From NCBI GenBank assembly GCA_002162825.1, contig MAAU01000091.1, forward strand, positions 1 through 64,000: a DNA stretch of 64,000 nt, in the 5' to 3' direction. Shown one piece after another: positions 8,919 through 19,300 of this stretch. The translations under genes and the position numbers were made by a program. The notes under the pieces are model-generated. The model was not told where the DNA came from. It searched no databases and saw only the letters and a program-made list of their open reading frames with translations. The stretch's first letter is position 1, and each line of letters begins with the position of its first letter. The DNA is from Gammaproteobacteria bacterium 54_18_T64 (lineage in GTDB: Bacteria; Pseudomonadota; Gammaproteobacteria; Pseudomonadales; Porticoccaceae).

Positions 8919-9779
8919 GTGGCTAAGATATTGTTGCTGGGTTGTGGCGGCCTTGGCCGCCGCTTGGCCGCGCGTTTAATCGCCGCCAAACACTCGGTTA
9001 TCGGCGTTAAACGCAGCCCCCTAAATGAGCCCCTTGCCGGTCTACAGCTGGTACTGGCCGATATAAACTGCGCACACGACGTTGCCCAAATTCCGACAGC
9101 GGTCGATCTGGTTTTATTTGTACTGTCCCCCGGTGAGCGCAATAAAGAGGCCTATCAAGACCTTTATCAAGGGGGCATCGCCAATGTACTGGCGCATTTT
9201 TCCCAGGCCACGGGCCGGGGTCCAGGACCTCGTTGTTTGATGGTGTCATCAACCAGTGTTTATGGGCAAAATGCGGGGCAATGGGTGGACGAGACGTCCC
9301 CGGCCCTGGCGACTAGTTTTAACGGCGAGGCCCTGATCGGGGCTGAGCAACAGTTGTGGGCCTACAGCGACACAAGTACGGTGGTGCGATTTAGCGGGAT
9401 TTATGGTCCGGGTCGAGAGAGCTTGCTGCGTCGCGTGCGAGAGAGTAAACCGCTGCAATACGACCCGCCCTCTTACAGCAATCGCATTCATGAAGAGGAT
9501 TGCCTGGGCATACTCGGCTTTTTAATTGACCGAGCCGTGCGGGGTTTACCCTTGGAAAAGCTGTATTTGGCTTCCGATAGTGCCCCCGTGCCACTGGCAG
9601 AAGTCGCCACGTGGTTGAGTGAAAAAATGGCCTGTAGCCCGCCGCCGGAAAAGACCAGTACTGCTTTGACGGGAGCTATGAATAAGCGTTGCCGCAATGA
9701 CCGCCTACTGAACCTTGGCTATGTATTGCGCTACCCTACTTATCGGCAGGGCTATGGGGAGTTACTTCAAGAGCTTTAG
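8919..9779 (+). CDS. NAD(P)-binding SDR-like (YeeZ-type epimerase/dehydratase family) protein
   Basis: An atypical extended SDR of about 286 residues. The nucleotide loop GCGGLGRR lies at residues 8-15, with SSTSVYG and FSGIYGPGRESL further on, as in the YeeZ group. The usual YxxxK pair is not evident, so catalysis is uncertain. The GTG at 8919 puts the glycine loop at the expected distance and has AGGCGG upstream; the TTG at 8859 would add 20 unconserved residues. It follows mpl and overlaps the next, convergent gene by four bases. Confidence 0.75.
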   Translation: MAKILLLGCGGLGRRLAARLIAAKHSVIGVKRSPLNEPLAGLQLVLADINCAHDVAQIPTAVDLVLFVLSPGERNKEAYQDLYQGGIANVLAHFSQATGRGPGPRCLMVSSTSVYGQNAGQWVDETSPALATSFNGEALIGAEQQLWAYSDTSTVVRFSGIYGPGRESLLRRVRESKPLQYDPPSYSNRIHEEDCLGILGFLIDRAVRGLPLEKLYLASDSAPVPLAEVATWLSEKMACSPPPEKTSTALTGAMNKRCRNDRLLNLGYVLRYPTYRQGYGELLQEL

Positions 9780-11446
9780 TTCAGGTCCTTGTGGGCGCTG
9801 TTGTTGACCCATTCACAGCAGGCATCGATGGGAATGGGCTTGGAAATAAAATAACCCTGGGCCAAATCACAGCCCAGGAATTGTAGCTTATCCCAAATGT
9901 CTTGAGTTTCTATGCCTTCGGCAACGGAGGTCATCTTCAGCTCTTTGGCTAATAAAATACAGATTTTGACAATCGACAGGGCTTCGTCGTCCTCCAGCAT
10001 TCTCATCACAAAGTGCTGGTCAATTTTGAGTTCGGTGAAGGGTGCCTGATAAAGCTGCACCAGCGATGAATAGCCGGTGCCAAAATCGTCAATGGACAGG
10101 GAGAAACCCTTCATTCGCAGTCTATTGAGAATGTCGAGGGAATCGGATACCGATTTCAGTATCGCCGTTTCGGTGAGCTCTATGGTGATGGCCCCGGGTG
10201 GTATGCCCTTGGTCGATGCCAGCTTGGCGAAGCGTTCTGGCATCGACAGGTCGAGTAAATCCTTGGCCGAGATGTTAATGGAAATAACGGGGTCAATACC
10301 GGCATTGTGAAAGGTTAAATAGTCCTCGGTGGCGAGCCTGAAAACTTCGTTGGTGAGGTCTGAAATCAAATCGTTCTGCTCGGCCATGGCAATAAACTGA
10401 TCGGGGAAAATCAGGCCCAGCTCGGGGTGCTGGAGGCGAACGAGAGCTTCAAAGCCAATGATTTTCGAACTCTTCATGTCCAGCTTGGGCTGATAGAAAA
10501 GTTGCAGTTGCTTGCTGGTAATGGCCGTTTTCAACTGTTGTAGAGAAAGTACGGGCTTGGTGCTTATACTTTGTGGGCGTTGGCTTTGGTGTTGTGTGAG
10601 AGCTACCCTAACTTCGGTATGCAACTGGCTGATGTAGTGGATAAACTTTTTGGTGTTAATTGGTTTGCTGAGCTTATTGGCAACGCGGATATTCTTGGCG
10701 TCGGCAAATTGCTTGGCGGAGTGCAATACACGCTCGTCAAAGCCGCTGACCAGGATATAGGTTGGCATGCAGGCCTTGTCGTAGAGGGTGCGCATCACCT
10801 CGATACCGTCCATGTCGGGCATGTTGAGGTCGAGTAAAATAATATCGGTATTGGCAATGGGCTGCTCGACAAAATGGTTGGCCGAAGTAAAACCGGTGGC
10901 CGATAGCCCGGCGATATTGGTCATTTCCACCATCAAGTCGACATGCTGCTGTTCGTCATCGACGATATAAATATTCACTGCCTGGGTGGCGCTCAGGGCT
11001 TCGGCGCAGGACAGAGCTTCTTCAATCTGAAGGCTCAGGGCGGGGTTGACCGTCGTAAAATTGTTTTCCTGTGCTTTAAAATGTGCGATTAGGCAGTCTT
11101 TGAGAAAAAGAATAAACTCCGCTATGGAGGCGCTACTAAAAGAACGCGAATGAAAATCAAGTTGCAAGGTCTGTAAAATTTCAGCCTGGGTGACACGCGC
11201 AGCTTCAAGCGAGGGATGGTTCATGGCATGCATAGCTTTCTCTTCACGCCGGAAGTACGAGGCCGTGTACACGATGAGATCGCGTGCCTGCGCGAGTAAC
11301 TGGGCGCTATCTACACCCTGTTCTACAGCGAGGTGAGCCTGGTAAATTAGACCCAATAACTCTTGGTGTTCGTTATCAATGGCGGCGACGCCAGTATTTA
11401 AGTTACTTGCCCAGGGCCCGGTTACACGGATCGCTTTAGCGGGCAT
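9776..11446 (-). CDS. Hemerythrin-like / receiver / EAL c-di-GMP phosphodiesterase response regulator
   Basis: A 556-residue cytoplasmic output protein. Residues 1-130 resemble bacteriohemerythrin (AAIDNEHQELL, FRREEKAM, AHFKAQE), but several iron-ligand histidines are replaced. Residues 157-275 are a receiver domain with VDDE, phospho-acceptor Asp206 (LLDLNMPDMDG) and Lys261. Residues 300-550 are an EAL domain with FEALVRL, ELTE, IDDFGTGYSS, LKID and EGIE, so it should be an active c-di-GMP phosphodiesterase. Its start overlaps the end of the upstream histidine kinase by 11 bases, so the kinase is the likely phosphodonor. Confidence 0.88.
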   Translation of the reverse strand: MPAKAIRVTGPWASNLNTGVAAIDNEHQELLGLIYQAHLAVEQGVDSAQLLAQARDLIVYTASYFRREEKAMHAMNHPSLEAARVTQAEILQTLQLDFHSRSFSSASIAEFILFLKDCLIAHFKAQENNFTTVNPALSLQIEEALSCAEALSATQAVNIYIVDDEQQHVDLMVEMTNIAGLSATGFTSANHFVEQPIANTDIILLDLNMPDMDGIEVMRTLYDKACMPTYILVSGFDERVLHSAKQFADAKNIRVANKLSKPINTKKFIHYISQLHTEVRVALTQHQSQRPQSISTKPVLSLQQLKTAITSKQLQLFYQPKLDMKSSKIIGFEALVRLQHPELGLIFPDQFIAMAEQNDLISDLTNEVFRLATEDYLTFHNAGIDPVISINISAKDLLDLSMPERFAKLASTKGIPPGAITIELTETAILKSVSDSLDILNRLRMKGFSLSIDDFGTGYSSLVQLYQAPFTELKIDQHFVMRMLEDDEALSIVKICILLAKELKMTSVAEGIETQDIWDKLQFLGCDLAQGYFISKPIPIDACCEWVNNSAHKDLN

Positions 11447-14400
11447 GAGCTCGCACCTCTAGTAGGCTGGCGACGCTGTTGAGAAGCTCTGTTGAGCGAA
11501 AGGGTTTACGTAAAATATTGTTATGCAATAGCTCTTGATCCTCTTCCAGGGTTTGTTCACCACTGTAGCCACTGGCCAATTGTATTTTGATATGGGGGTA
11601 TTTCTGTTTGACGACCTTCGCCAGGTCGTAGCCGTTCATCTGCGGCATAATAATATCGCTGATCATCAAGTCGACAGGCTCACGTGCCAGTATCTTCAAG
11701 GCTGAGTCAGCATTGTCGGCGACCCAGACCTGATAGCCGGCGATGGTGAGTATTTCCTGAGTCAAGTTACGCAGCCCCGGCTCATCATCGACGATAAGAA
11801 TTTTTTCGGCATTGCTCGGTACCTGCAGTTTTGCTTTATTTTCGACACTCTGGGGCACCAGCGTACCCTCGTAGCGGGGGAAGAAGAGGGAGAACTTACT
11901 GCCCTGGCCGACTGTAGACTGCACTCGTATGGTACCACCGCAGCGATCCATAAAGCTGTAGGCCTGACTCAAGCCCAGACCCGTGCCATTACTGCCCTTG
12001 GTGGTGAAAAAGGGGTCAAAAATTTGGCTGTGCAAGGCTTCTTCAATACCGCAGCCATTGTCCTCGATACTCAATTCCATATAGTCGCCATCGGCAAGAC
12101 CCAGGGCGCGAGCCTCGGCAAAGGAGAAGCTGCGCTTGTCAGTTGCCACGCTGAGTACCCCGCCGTTGGGCATGGCGTGTCTGGCGTTAATGGCTAGATT
12201 TAATAGTATTTCCTCCAGCTCATTGGGGTTGAGCCAGACCAGCCAGGGGGATTCACAGAGCTGGTATTCGAGTTTAATCACCGCGGTGATGGATTTGCCG
12301 AGTAGAGCGCTCTGGGTGTTGAGAACGCTGTGCAGGGCAATTGCCTCGGGTGCGGAGCTGCGGTGTTTGGAGAAGGCGAGCATGCGTTGGGTCAAGTCGC
12401 GGCCGCGCTCGCCGGCCAGGGATATTTGCTCAATATATTTATCGAGGCCGACAATATCCTTATATTTGATGGCTATTAAATCTGCATAACCGAGAATAAC
12501 CCCGAGGGTATTATTGTAATCGTGGGCGAGGCCACCGACGATTTGCCCCAGTGCATCCATTTTTTGGGTGCGCTGCAGGTGCTCCTGTTGTTGTCTTGTC
12601 TGCGTTAGATCGTTGCAGGAGCCGATAAAGCGGCGGCTGCCATCGGCTGCTGGAGGCAGCTCGGCGGCGGTAACTTGTAGTGGAAAGGTACTGCGGTCTT
12701 TACGCTGTCCGGTGATCTCGCGAAGCCCGTCGAAGACATCGGCTTCGCCGTCTCTGACTAGGTGCTTGAGGTATTGATCAGCTCGGTCGATGTCAAAATG
12801 CGGCATGATGGTGCACAGGTCTTTCTGGTTGAGGTCTTCACTAGTGTAGCCAAAGATTTTCTCAGCTGCCGGGTTGATGCTGAGGATGAAGCCCTTCTCG
12901 TCAATAGTAATAATGCCTTCAACCAGTGTGTTGAGAATTTCCCGTTGCTCTTGTTCCTTGGCAATCAGGGCTTGCTTGGCCTCGTGCTCGGCGCTGACAT
13001 CGAGTACCTGGGATGTCACGCCGACGACTTTGCCGGTGGGGTCAACAATGGCACTGTTATGCCATTCACAAAGAATGCTGCGACCATCTTTGGTGATATT
13101 TTGATTGGTGTTTATCTTGCCACCCCTGTGCTGGAGAAGATTACCCCTGACGCTATCTACTTCGGCGGCAAGGGCGCTGGGGACGATGATGCTGGCATCG
13201 CAGCCGATGGCCTCCTCAGCGGAGTAGCCAAAAAGTCGGGTGGCGGCGTCATTCCAGCCGAGGATTTTAAGATCGGTACTCCACTCAATGGTTGCCAGTG
13301 GTGTTTGTTCTCGATAAAGCTGCACCTGTTGCAGCGAGGCATTGAGCTCCTCCTCGGCTTTTTTCCGTTCACTGATATCGTGGCCCTCGGCGAGTAATTG
13401 CATCACCTGGCCGTTCTCGTCGAATACCGGATGGACGCTGAACTGCACCCAGGAGAATTGTCCCGCTCTGGTCCCCACCAGAATATCGCGACTCACTTGC
13501 TCACCTGCCGCCGCGTGCTTGCAGTCTGCTGCAATGGTCTTTTGCAGCTCGGCTGAGTGGCTAAACCAGGGGCACTCCCAAAGTTTATTGTCGGCGACAT
13601 CGGCAAAGCTTATTCCCGACATTTTTAAGGGCGTGTTGTTGATAAAAATAATATTGCCATCGGGTGCCATGATGACGGCCATGGCCTGCATATCGTTAAA
13701 CAGACCCTCTATTTGTCGTTGTATATTCCGTGCCGCCTGGCGCAATTGATATTCCTGGGTGACGTCATTGAAGACCAGGATCATGCCAATAATATCGTCA
13801 TTGCTATCGCGAATCGGAGCGGCGGAATCCGCTATCTGGTGCTCCTTGCCGTCTCTGGCCACGAGGGTGGTGTGGTGGCTCAAGAACACGGTTTGCCCCG
13901 TATTGAGTACCCTGTCGATGGGATTGGCAATGGGCGCGCGGCTAGTGGCATCAATAATGGGGAATATTTCCGCCAGCGGCAGTCCCCTGGCTTCATAGGC
14001 GTACCAGCCGGTGAGTTGCTCCGCGACGGGGTTCATGCGCGTAACCAGCCCGCTGGCATCGGTGGTGACAACAGCGTCGCCGATGGACTGCAGGGTGACT
14101 TCGAGATTCTCCTGTTGCGTGTTGAGGTCGCGGACCGTGTGGGCGACCTTGTTACTCATGGTATTGAGGGCCTGGTTGAGCGCGGCAATTTCACCCAGAT
14201 ACAGCTCGGGGTTTTGCAGGCCCGAATAATCCTGGGCGAGTTGCTGGGAGAATTCGAGTAGTTTGACCAGGGGGCGGGTGATCAAACGCTCCAGTACCAG
14301 GGCCAGTCCAAGTACCAGTAGAGAGGTGATTATCCAGGTGGCCTGGTAATCGTTGCGCACCTGTTGCCACAGTGCCGCTTTGCTGGCGCTCAAATCAATA

Positions 14401-14894
14401 GAACCGAAGAGCAGAGCTGGCTGGGCCGCGATGGGCTCTGCGGAGGGCGTGCCGGTTGCCAGCGTTATATAGGCCTGCAGAGATTGGCCGTCGGCGGCAA
14501 GATTGATGCTGGAACCATTGGCGCCGAACAGGACCTGCGGGCCTGTGGTGAAATCGGGCAGTGCCGTTTGTCGCGCTTGCTGACTGTTCGCAAAGCGATC
14601 TGCCAGCACTTGCCCGGAGGTGCTAATCAGTGCCAGCGCTTCAATGCTCGCATCAATATTGGCGGATTGCAGGAGACGCAGGGCATTGCTGACCCGCTCG
14701 GCGGCGGAGGTCCGGTATTCAATTTCTTGCTGCAGAAAACTCAGTAATTGTTGAACCCGCTCAGTGGCACTGTTTTCCAGGCGCTGCTCCGCCACTCGGT
14801 AGTCGTGGCGTGCAGAAAACAACAGGAAGGCACTGGCCATCAACAAGACAATGGCGGGCATGAGAATACGTAACTGAATTTTGGCTCGGGACAT
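11436..14894 (-). CDS. Membrane-bound PAS-rich hybrid sensor histidine kinase
   Basis: A 1152-residue inner-membrane sensor. A first membrane helix (residues 8-27) and a second (187-205) bracket a periplasmic domain of about 160 residues. A HAMP-like linker follows, then about four PAS domains (roughly 262-385, 395-510, 522-638, 650-765). The HisKA box GGLAHDYNN holds His791. ATPase motifs are NLAINARHAM, EDNGCGI and GTGLGLS, and a C-terminal receiver domain carries Asp1080 and Lys1130. It lacks a DNA-binding output. The overlapping downstream REC-EAL gene implies signalling to c-di-GMP turnover. The signal is unknown. Confidence 0.9.
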   Translation of the reverse strand: MSRAKIQLRILMPAIVLLMASAFLLFSARHDYRVAEQRLENSATERVQQLLSFLQQEIEYRTSAAERVSNALRLLQSANIDASIEALALISTSGQVLADRFANSQQARQTALPDFTTGPQVLFGANGSSINLAADGQSLQAYITLATGTPSAEPIAAQPALLFGSIDLSASKAALWQQVRNDYQATWIITSLLVLGLALVLERLITRPLVKLLEFSQQLAQDYSGLQNPELYLGEIAALNQALNTMSNKVAHTVRDLNTQQENLEVTLQSIGDAVVTTDASGLVTRMNPVAEQLTGWYAYEARGLPLAEIFPIIDATSRAPIANPIDRVLNTGQTVFLSHHTTLVARDGKEHQIADSAAPIRDSNDDIIGMILVFNDVTQEYQLRQAARNIQRQIEGLFNDMQAMAVIMAPDGNIIFINNTPLKMSGISFADVADNKLWECPWFSHSAELQKTIAADCKHAAAGEQVSRDILVGTRAGQFSWVQFSVHPVFDENGQVMQLLAEGHDISERKKAEEELNASLQQVQLYREQTPLATIEWSTDLKILGWNDAATRLFGYSAEEAIGCDASIIVPSALAAEVDSVRGNLLQHRGGKINTNQNITKDGRSILCEWHNSAIVDPTGKVVGVTSQVLDVSAEHEAKQALIAKEQEQREILNTLVEGIITIDEKGFILSINPAAEKIFGYTSEDLNQKDLCTIMPHFDIDRADQYLKHLVRDGEADVFDGLREITGQRKDRSTFPLQVTAAELPPAADGSRRFIGSCNDLTQTRQQQEHLQRTQKMDALGQIVGGLAHDYNNTLGVILGYADLIAIKYKDIVGLDKYIEQISLAGERGRDLTQRMLAFSKHRSSAPEAIALHSVLNTQSALLGKSITAVIKLEYQLCESPWLVWLNPNELEEILLNLAINARHAMPNGGVLSVATDKRSFSFAEARALGLADGDYMELSIEDNGCGIEEALHSQIFDPFFTTKGSNGTGLGLSQAYSFMDRCGGTIRVQSTVGQGSKFSLFFPRYEGTLVPQSVENKAKLQVPSNAEKILIVDDEPGLRNLTQEILTIAGYQVWVADNADSALKILAREPVDLMISDIIMPQMNGYDLAKVVKQKYPHIKIQLASGYSGEQTLEEDQELLHNNILRKPFRSTELLNSVASLLEVRAHAR

Positions 14895-15037
14895 TAGGCT
14901 GGCTTCCCCGTGGCCATGTGCAGCGCTAAGGCTTCACACATTAATGCCCTTATTGCGTATCGCATGTTATTTATTTGCATTGCGCCGTCCCTGTGTTCTG
15001 TCCTTGATCTGGCCCTAGGGTAAGTATTTTCTTCACC

Positions 15038-16303
15038 CTAGGCTACACCCTTGGGCTTTTGCTGCTTCATAAAGCCAAACATATAGCCGGCGATACGGCG
15101 CATTTGAATTTCATCGGCGCCCTCGGTGATACGGTAGCGACGGTGGTGGCGGTAAATATGCTCGAAGTGTTTGTGGCGTGAATAGCCCAGCCCACCGTGC
15201 ACCTGCATGGCCTGGTCCGCGGCATCACAGCACAGGCGATTGGCGGTGTAATTGCACATCGAGACCTTGTCGGAGACCGAAAAGGCGCCATAGGTATCCA
15301 TCTTCCAGGCCGTTTGACGAATCAGTGCACGCAGCATTTCGGCTCGGGTTTGCAGGTCGACCAGGGGAAACTGTATGCCCTGGTTGACTGCCAGTGGTTT
15401 GCCGAAGGGCTTGCGCTCTTGAGCGTAGGCGATGGACTGGTCGATACAAAACTGCGCGGCGCCAAGACTCGATGCGGCCTGGCGAATGCGGTTTTCGTTG
15501 AAGAAGTGCTGCACCACCTGCAGGCCATTGCCCTCGCCGGCTAGTATGGCGGAGTCGTCGACCCGCACATTCTTCAGCGATACCCGGCCGTGGTCGGTGG
15601 GCATGTTAAAGGTCCAGAGCATTTCTTCAATCTTTAAACCCTCGGCCTGCATCGGCACCAGGAAAGCCGTAATGCCCGAGGCATCGCCCGCCTTGCCACT
15701 GGTGCGGGCCAATATCATGTCGTAGGGCGAGGTGTGAATGCCGGTGTTCCAGGTTTTCTCGCCGTTGATGACCCAGTGCTCGCCGTCACGTACTGCTGTC
15801 GTTTCCATGTGGGTGGCATCGGAGCCGTGCTCGGGTTCGGTAATGCCAAAGGCAAAGCGCCGGGTGCCGGCTAACATTGGCTCCAGCCATTCGGCTTTCT
15901 GCGCCTCGGTGCCGTAGGCGATCATCAGCAAGATGCCGACATTGTTGCCGACAATGGAGTGTTCGTTTTGCAGATCGTTGTGCAGGCCCAGGCCTTTGCG
16001 GGCGAAGTGCTCGCGGATAATGGCCATGCCCAGATTAGTGCCGTCCTGGCCGCCGTATTCCCTGGGCAGGGAGTAGCGATAGTGACCGGCCCTATCGGCG
16101 GCGAGCCTCGACTCTTCCAGTAGGGCCTCCCACTCCTCGTTGGGCAGGCCGTCGCGCTCCCAGTCGGTGCGGGCGTCTTCGCGGCGGTGGTCGAAGAAGC
16201 GAATATTGTCGTCACGATTTTCTATTGGCTTGATGACCTCGTCGATAAAACTATCGAGCTCGACGAGATAGGCGGTGATTTCCTCGGGAATATCAAAATT
16301 CAT
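15038..16303 (-). CDS. Acyl-CoA dehydrogenase family protein
   Basis: A flavin-dependent dehydrogenase that introduces a 2,3-double bond into an acyl-CoA. At 421 residues it has the usual helix/beta/helix layout, with FGITEPEHGSDATHM for flavin contact, QVHGGLGYSR and RITEGADEIQMRRIAG. Glu394 in TEGADE occupies the catalytic-base position of medium-chain-type enzymes. The chain-length preference cannot be read from the sequence. The ATG follows AGGAAG and lies 17 bases downstream of the giant membrane-protein gene, suggesting one transcript. Confidence 0.88.
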   Translation of the reverse strand: MNFDIPEEITAYLVELDSFIDEVIKPIENRDDNIRFFDHRREDARTDWERDGLPNEEWEALLEESRLAADRAGHYRYSLPREYGGQDGTNLGMAIIREHFARKGLGLHNDLQNEHSIVGNNVGILLMIAYGTEAQKAEWLEPMLAGTRRFAFGITEPEHGSDATHMETTAVRDGEHWVINGEKTWNTGIHTSPYDMILARTSGKAGDASGITAFLVPMQAEGLKIEEMLWTFNMPTDHGRVSLKNVRVDDSAILAGEGNGLQVVQHFFNENRIRQAASSLGAAQFCIDQSIAYAQERKPFGKPLAVNQGIQFPLVDLQTRAEMLRALIRQTAWKMDTYGAFSVSDKVSMCNYTANRLCCDAADQAMQVHGGLGYSRHKHFEHIYRHHRRYRITEGADEIQMRRIAGYMFGFMKQQKPKGVA

Positions 16304-16320
16304 AGGTACTTCCTGCTCAT

Positions 16321-19300
16321 TTATTGTTTTTCTTCATCGGAATCTTTTTGAGTCGATTTCCTGACGGTTTTTTTGCGCGGCTGCCGCGGCGGTGGGTTGT
16401 CCCATAGCTTGCCGGCCGAGAGGCATTGCCAACCCCATTTGATCCAGTTCAACAGGGCGAAAACCAGCCACATGGACCACAGCAACATGGTGAGGCGAAA
16501 GACCCACAGCGGCAGGCTAAAGACCCAGGCATTGGGCAGGCTATCGCTGCTGTGGTCTTGATACCACTGGTAGAGATAGGCACCGGAGCCATTGCCCGTT
16601 ATCTGCATGTTGGGTGAGGACAGCAGGCTTTGCGGGATGGTGAAAAACAGACTCAGCAGCGCCACCAGCGAGAGCCCAATTAAGCCTATTTGCATCAGGT
16701 TAAAGAGCTTTGATGGGGCGGCAGGGTTGTAGCGACGGCGGGCCTCCATGGCAAAAAACCAGGCGACAACGGGCAGGCTGCCGACCATGTTGACCGTGCT
16801 CATGCCGATGGCCAACAACAACCAATGCCAGGTTTTTAGAGGTATCGATAACTGCAGGTGCTGCACACAGGTGCCGAGAGCAATGGCGATGCCGATAATC
16901 ACCGCCAGTACACCCCAGTAGAGCATGGCGGGGCCGATGTCCGGACCACTGAGTAACAGGGGCCAGCGGCCTCGGGGTAGGTGAATTTTCAAATTGATAT
17001 TATTGGCCGCTGTTGGCAGCGTAAAACTCGGTGTCAGGGTGCGCAGGGAGATGCCGCTGGGCAGCTGCCATTTGAGGTCGATAGTTTGCAGGCCGGGGTG
17101 TAGGGGTATCACCACATATTGCTCTTTCCTGGGACGGGTTTGTTCGATGCCATCGATGTGCATACTCTGCAATTCACCACCGGGGGGCTGCTTAAAGCGG
17201 TAGTCGCCGCCGAGGCTGGTGCGGATTTTCAGCTTTAGCTCTACATCCGCATTGCGCTTGCCGGGTCTGTAGTCGAGGGCAATACTCTCAATGGTGGTGT
17301 TGGGGCCGGGTACGGGTTGGGGCTCTACGGCTTGCAGGCCGAGAGTCTCGCCGGGCCAGGGCCACCAGCGTTGGTTAGCCTGCCGAGTCGTCGCTTCAGC
17401 TTTCAGGTTGGGGATGCCCTCACCGGTGATATGCCAGCGCGGGGAGGCGACCACGGACCAGCGCTCGACCCACTGCGTAGTTTGGGGGGCACTTAAACTC
17501 AATTTTTCAGTGGGCTCAAGCACGGAGCGCCACTGTATTTGTCGCTGTTTGGATTTGAAAGATAGCACCACGTGGTGGTCTTCGATGAGCATATTTTGGC
17601 TCACCACCGATTCGCCGGGTAGCAGGGGGATGCGCAAATTGATACTGCCCTGTTGCGGGGCAATACGTCGCACAGTAGTGATTAACTCCCAGTCGACGTC
17701 GGCATTGAGCTGGCGCTCGACCCGCACAAAGGGTTCGATGGGCGCGGGTATCAAAGTGTCGGCAATAAGCTGCTTTTGCTCTTTTTCGAGCTCTACACTG
17801 CCGCCACTGACCCGGCCCTTATTTAAGCCGTGAACTCGCCAGCCCGGGGCCCTTACTCGGGTGTTGTGGGGTGACAGGGCAAAGGGGATGCTGATGTTGT
17901 CGCCATGGGCGAGGCCGCGCAACAGCACCTTATGAACTCCCGCTTCCAGTAGCACCCAGAGCTTGCCCTGATCCCGTGCCAGTGTTGCCGCGCGATTGTC
18001 GACGCTAATACTCTGTGCCTGCCAGCTTTTATCCAGTGGTAGGGGGAAGGCGATCTGAGTGGCCGCACTGGCGGTAAATTGCAGGCGCAAACGCTGTTGG
18101 TCGACCTTGATGTCGACGTTTTGCAGGGCCACACAGTGGGGTGCGCACAGCGGTGCCTTGAGTAGTTCTGCCTTGAGTTCCTGTAGTAGTTGAGCCGAGG
18201 GGAAGCCGTGACTTTGAGTAGAGCCTTGCACTGCTTGTTGGGCTTGAACCTGGGGCGTGTGTAGCCCGAGCCCGGCGAGTAGTAACAGTGCCGGTAATAG
18301 GCAGGAGGTGATGCCAGGCGGAAGGGTCGTTTCATCCCTGCGCCCAAACAGGCGGTGTTCGCGCAGCAGGGGTCCCGCCAGTCCGTAAAACAGCAGGGCG
18401 ACCAGGGCCACCTGTACAAATTTGAGCAGGCGAGTCAGCAGCGGTGGTGATAGATAGAGCTTGAGGGCTTCGCCGGCACTCACCGGGCCGCTCCAGCGAA
18501 TACTTATCTCCTGCCATTGCCAGTCGGGCTCACCGGGCCCGGTTTGGACATTGTCACTGGGGCGATAGCGCTTGCGCGCGAGCCTTTCTTCAAGCGCCGG
18601 CGCGGCGGCTGAATCCAAGATGTGCATGGCACCTGCTTCCTTGGCCTTGTTAACGCGGCTTTTGGCCAGCCTTGCCGGGGCTTGAGAATAGCCATAGTGG
18701 GAGGCATTGATGGCGCGATTTTGTTCCAGCTGGGGGTAGAGGCCACGGCGTATTTGCTGCACCGCAAAGGCGAGAATGAAAATCAGCAGGGCACTGAGAG
18801 CCAGGTAGGCGCAGCTGGTGATCAGTCGTTTGAACTTGCCGCTGGGTAAGACCTGCAAGAGCGGTAGCGCGGCGACGAGAATTACCCAGGCCACCAGTGG
18901 GGGGGCATTGGCCTCGTGATAGGTCAGAGCCAACGTGGCTGCGCCGACTAATGCCCAGCGCCAGCTCAGAGTGCGCAGCAGGGCGCCAACAATGAACAGG
19001 CAGATAAACAGATCCCATAAATCCCAGCGCGACAGCCAGGATTGTCGCACGCTGTCGGGGCCGCCGGCGTGCCACAGTTGCCATCCGGGGGGCAACTGTA
19101 GGGTGAGTTCGACAGTGTCGAAGTCGTGGAGCCAGCCATTGGCAGAAATTGCCGCCAGGGAGTCGATGCGGTTAATGGCTTCGACATCGACCTGAGACTG
19201 GCGGATTTCAATGCCGGCACCGGCCTCGTCGGCCATTTTTGTCACCAGCTGGGGTATGCCGTTGGCGACAACGCGGCCCAGTTGCAACTCCGGTGAGGTA

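Noticed and set aside
12762-13397. 211-codon plus-strand frame inside the histidine kinase gene
   Set aside because: Antisense shadow of the PAS region; no ribosome site and no recognisable domain.
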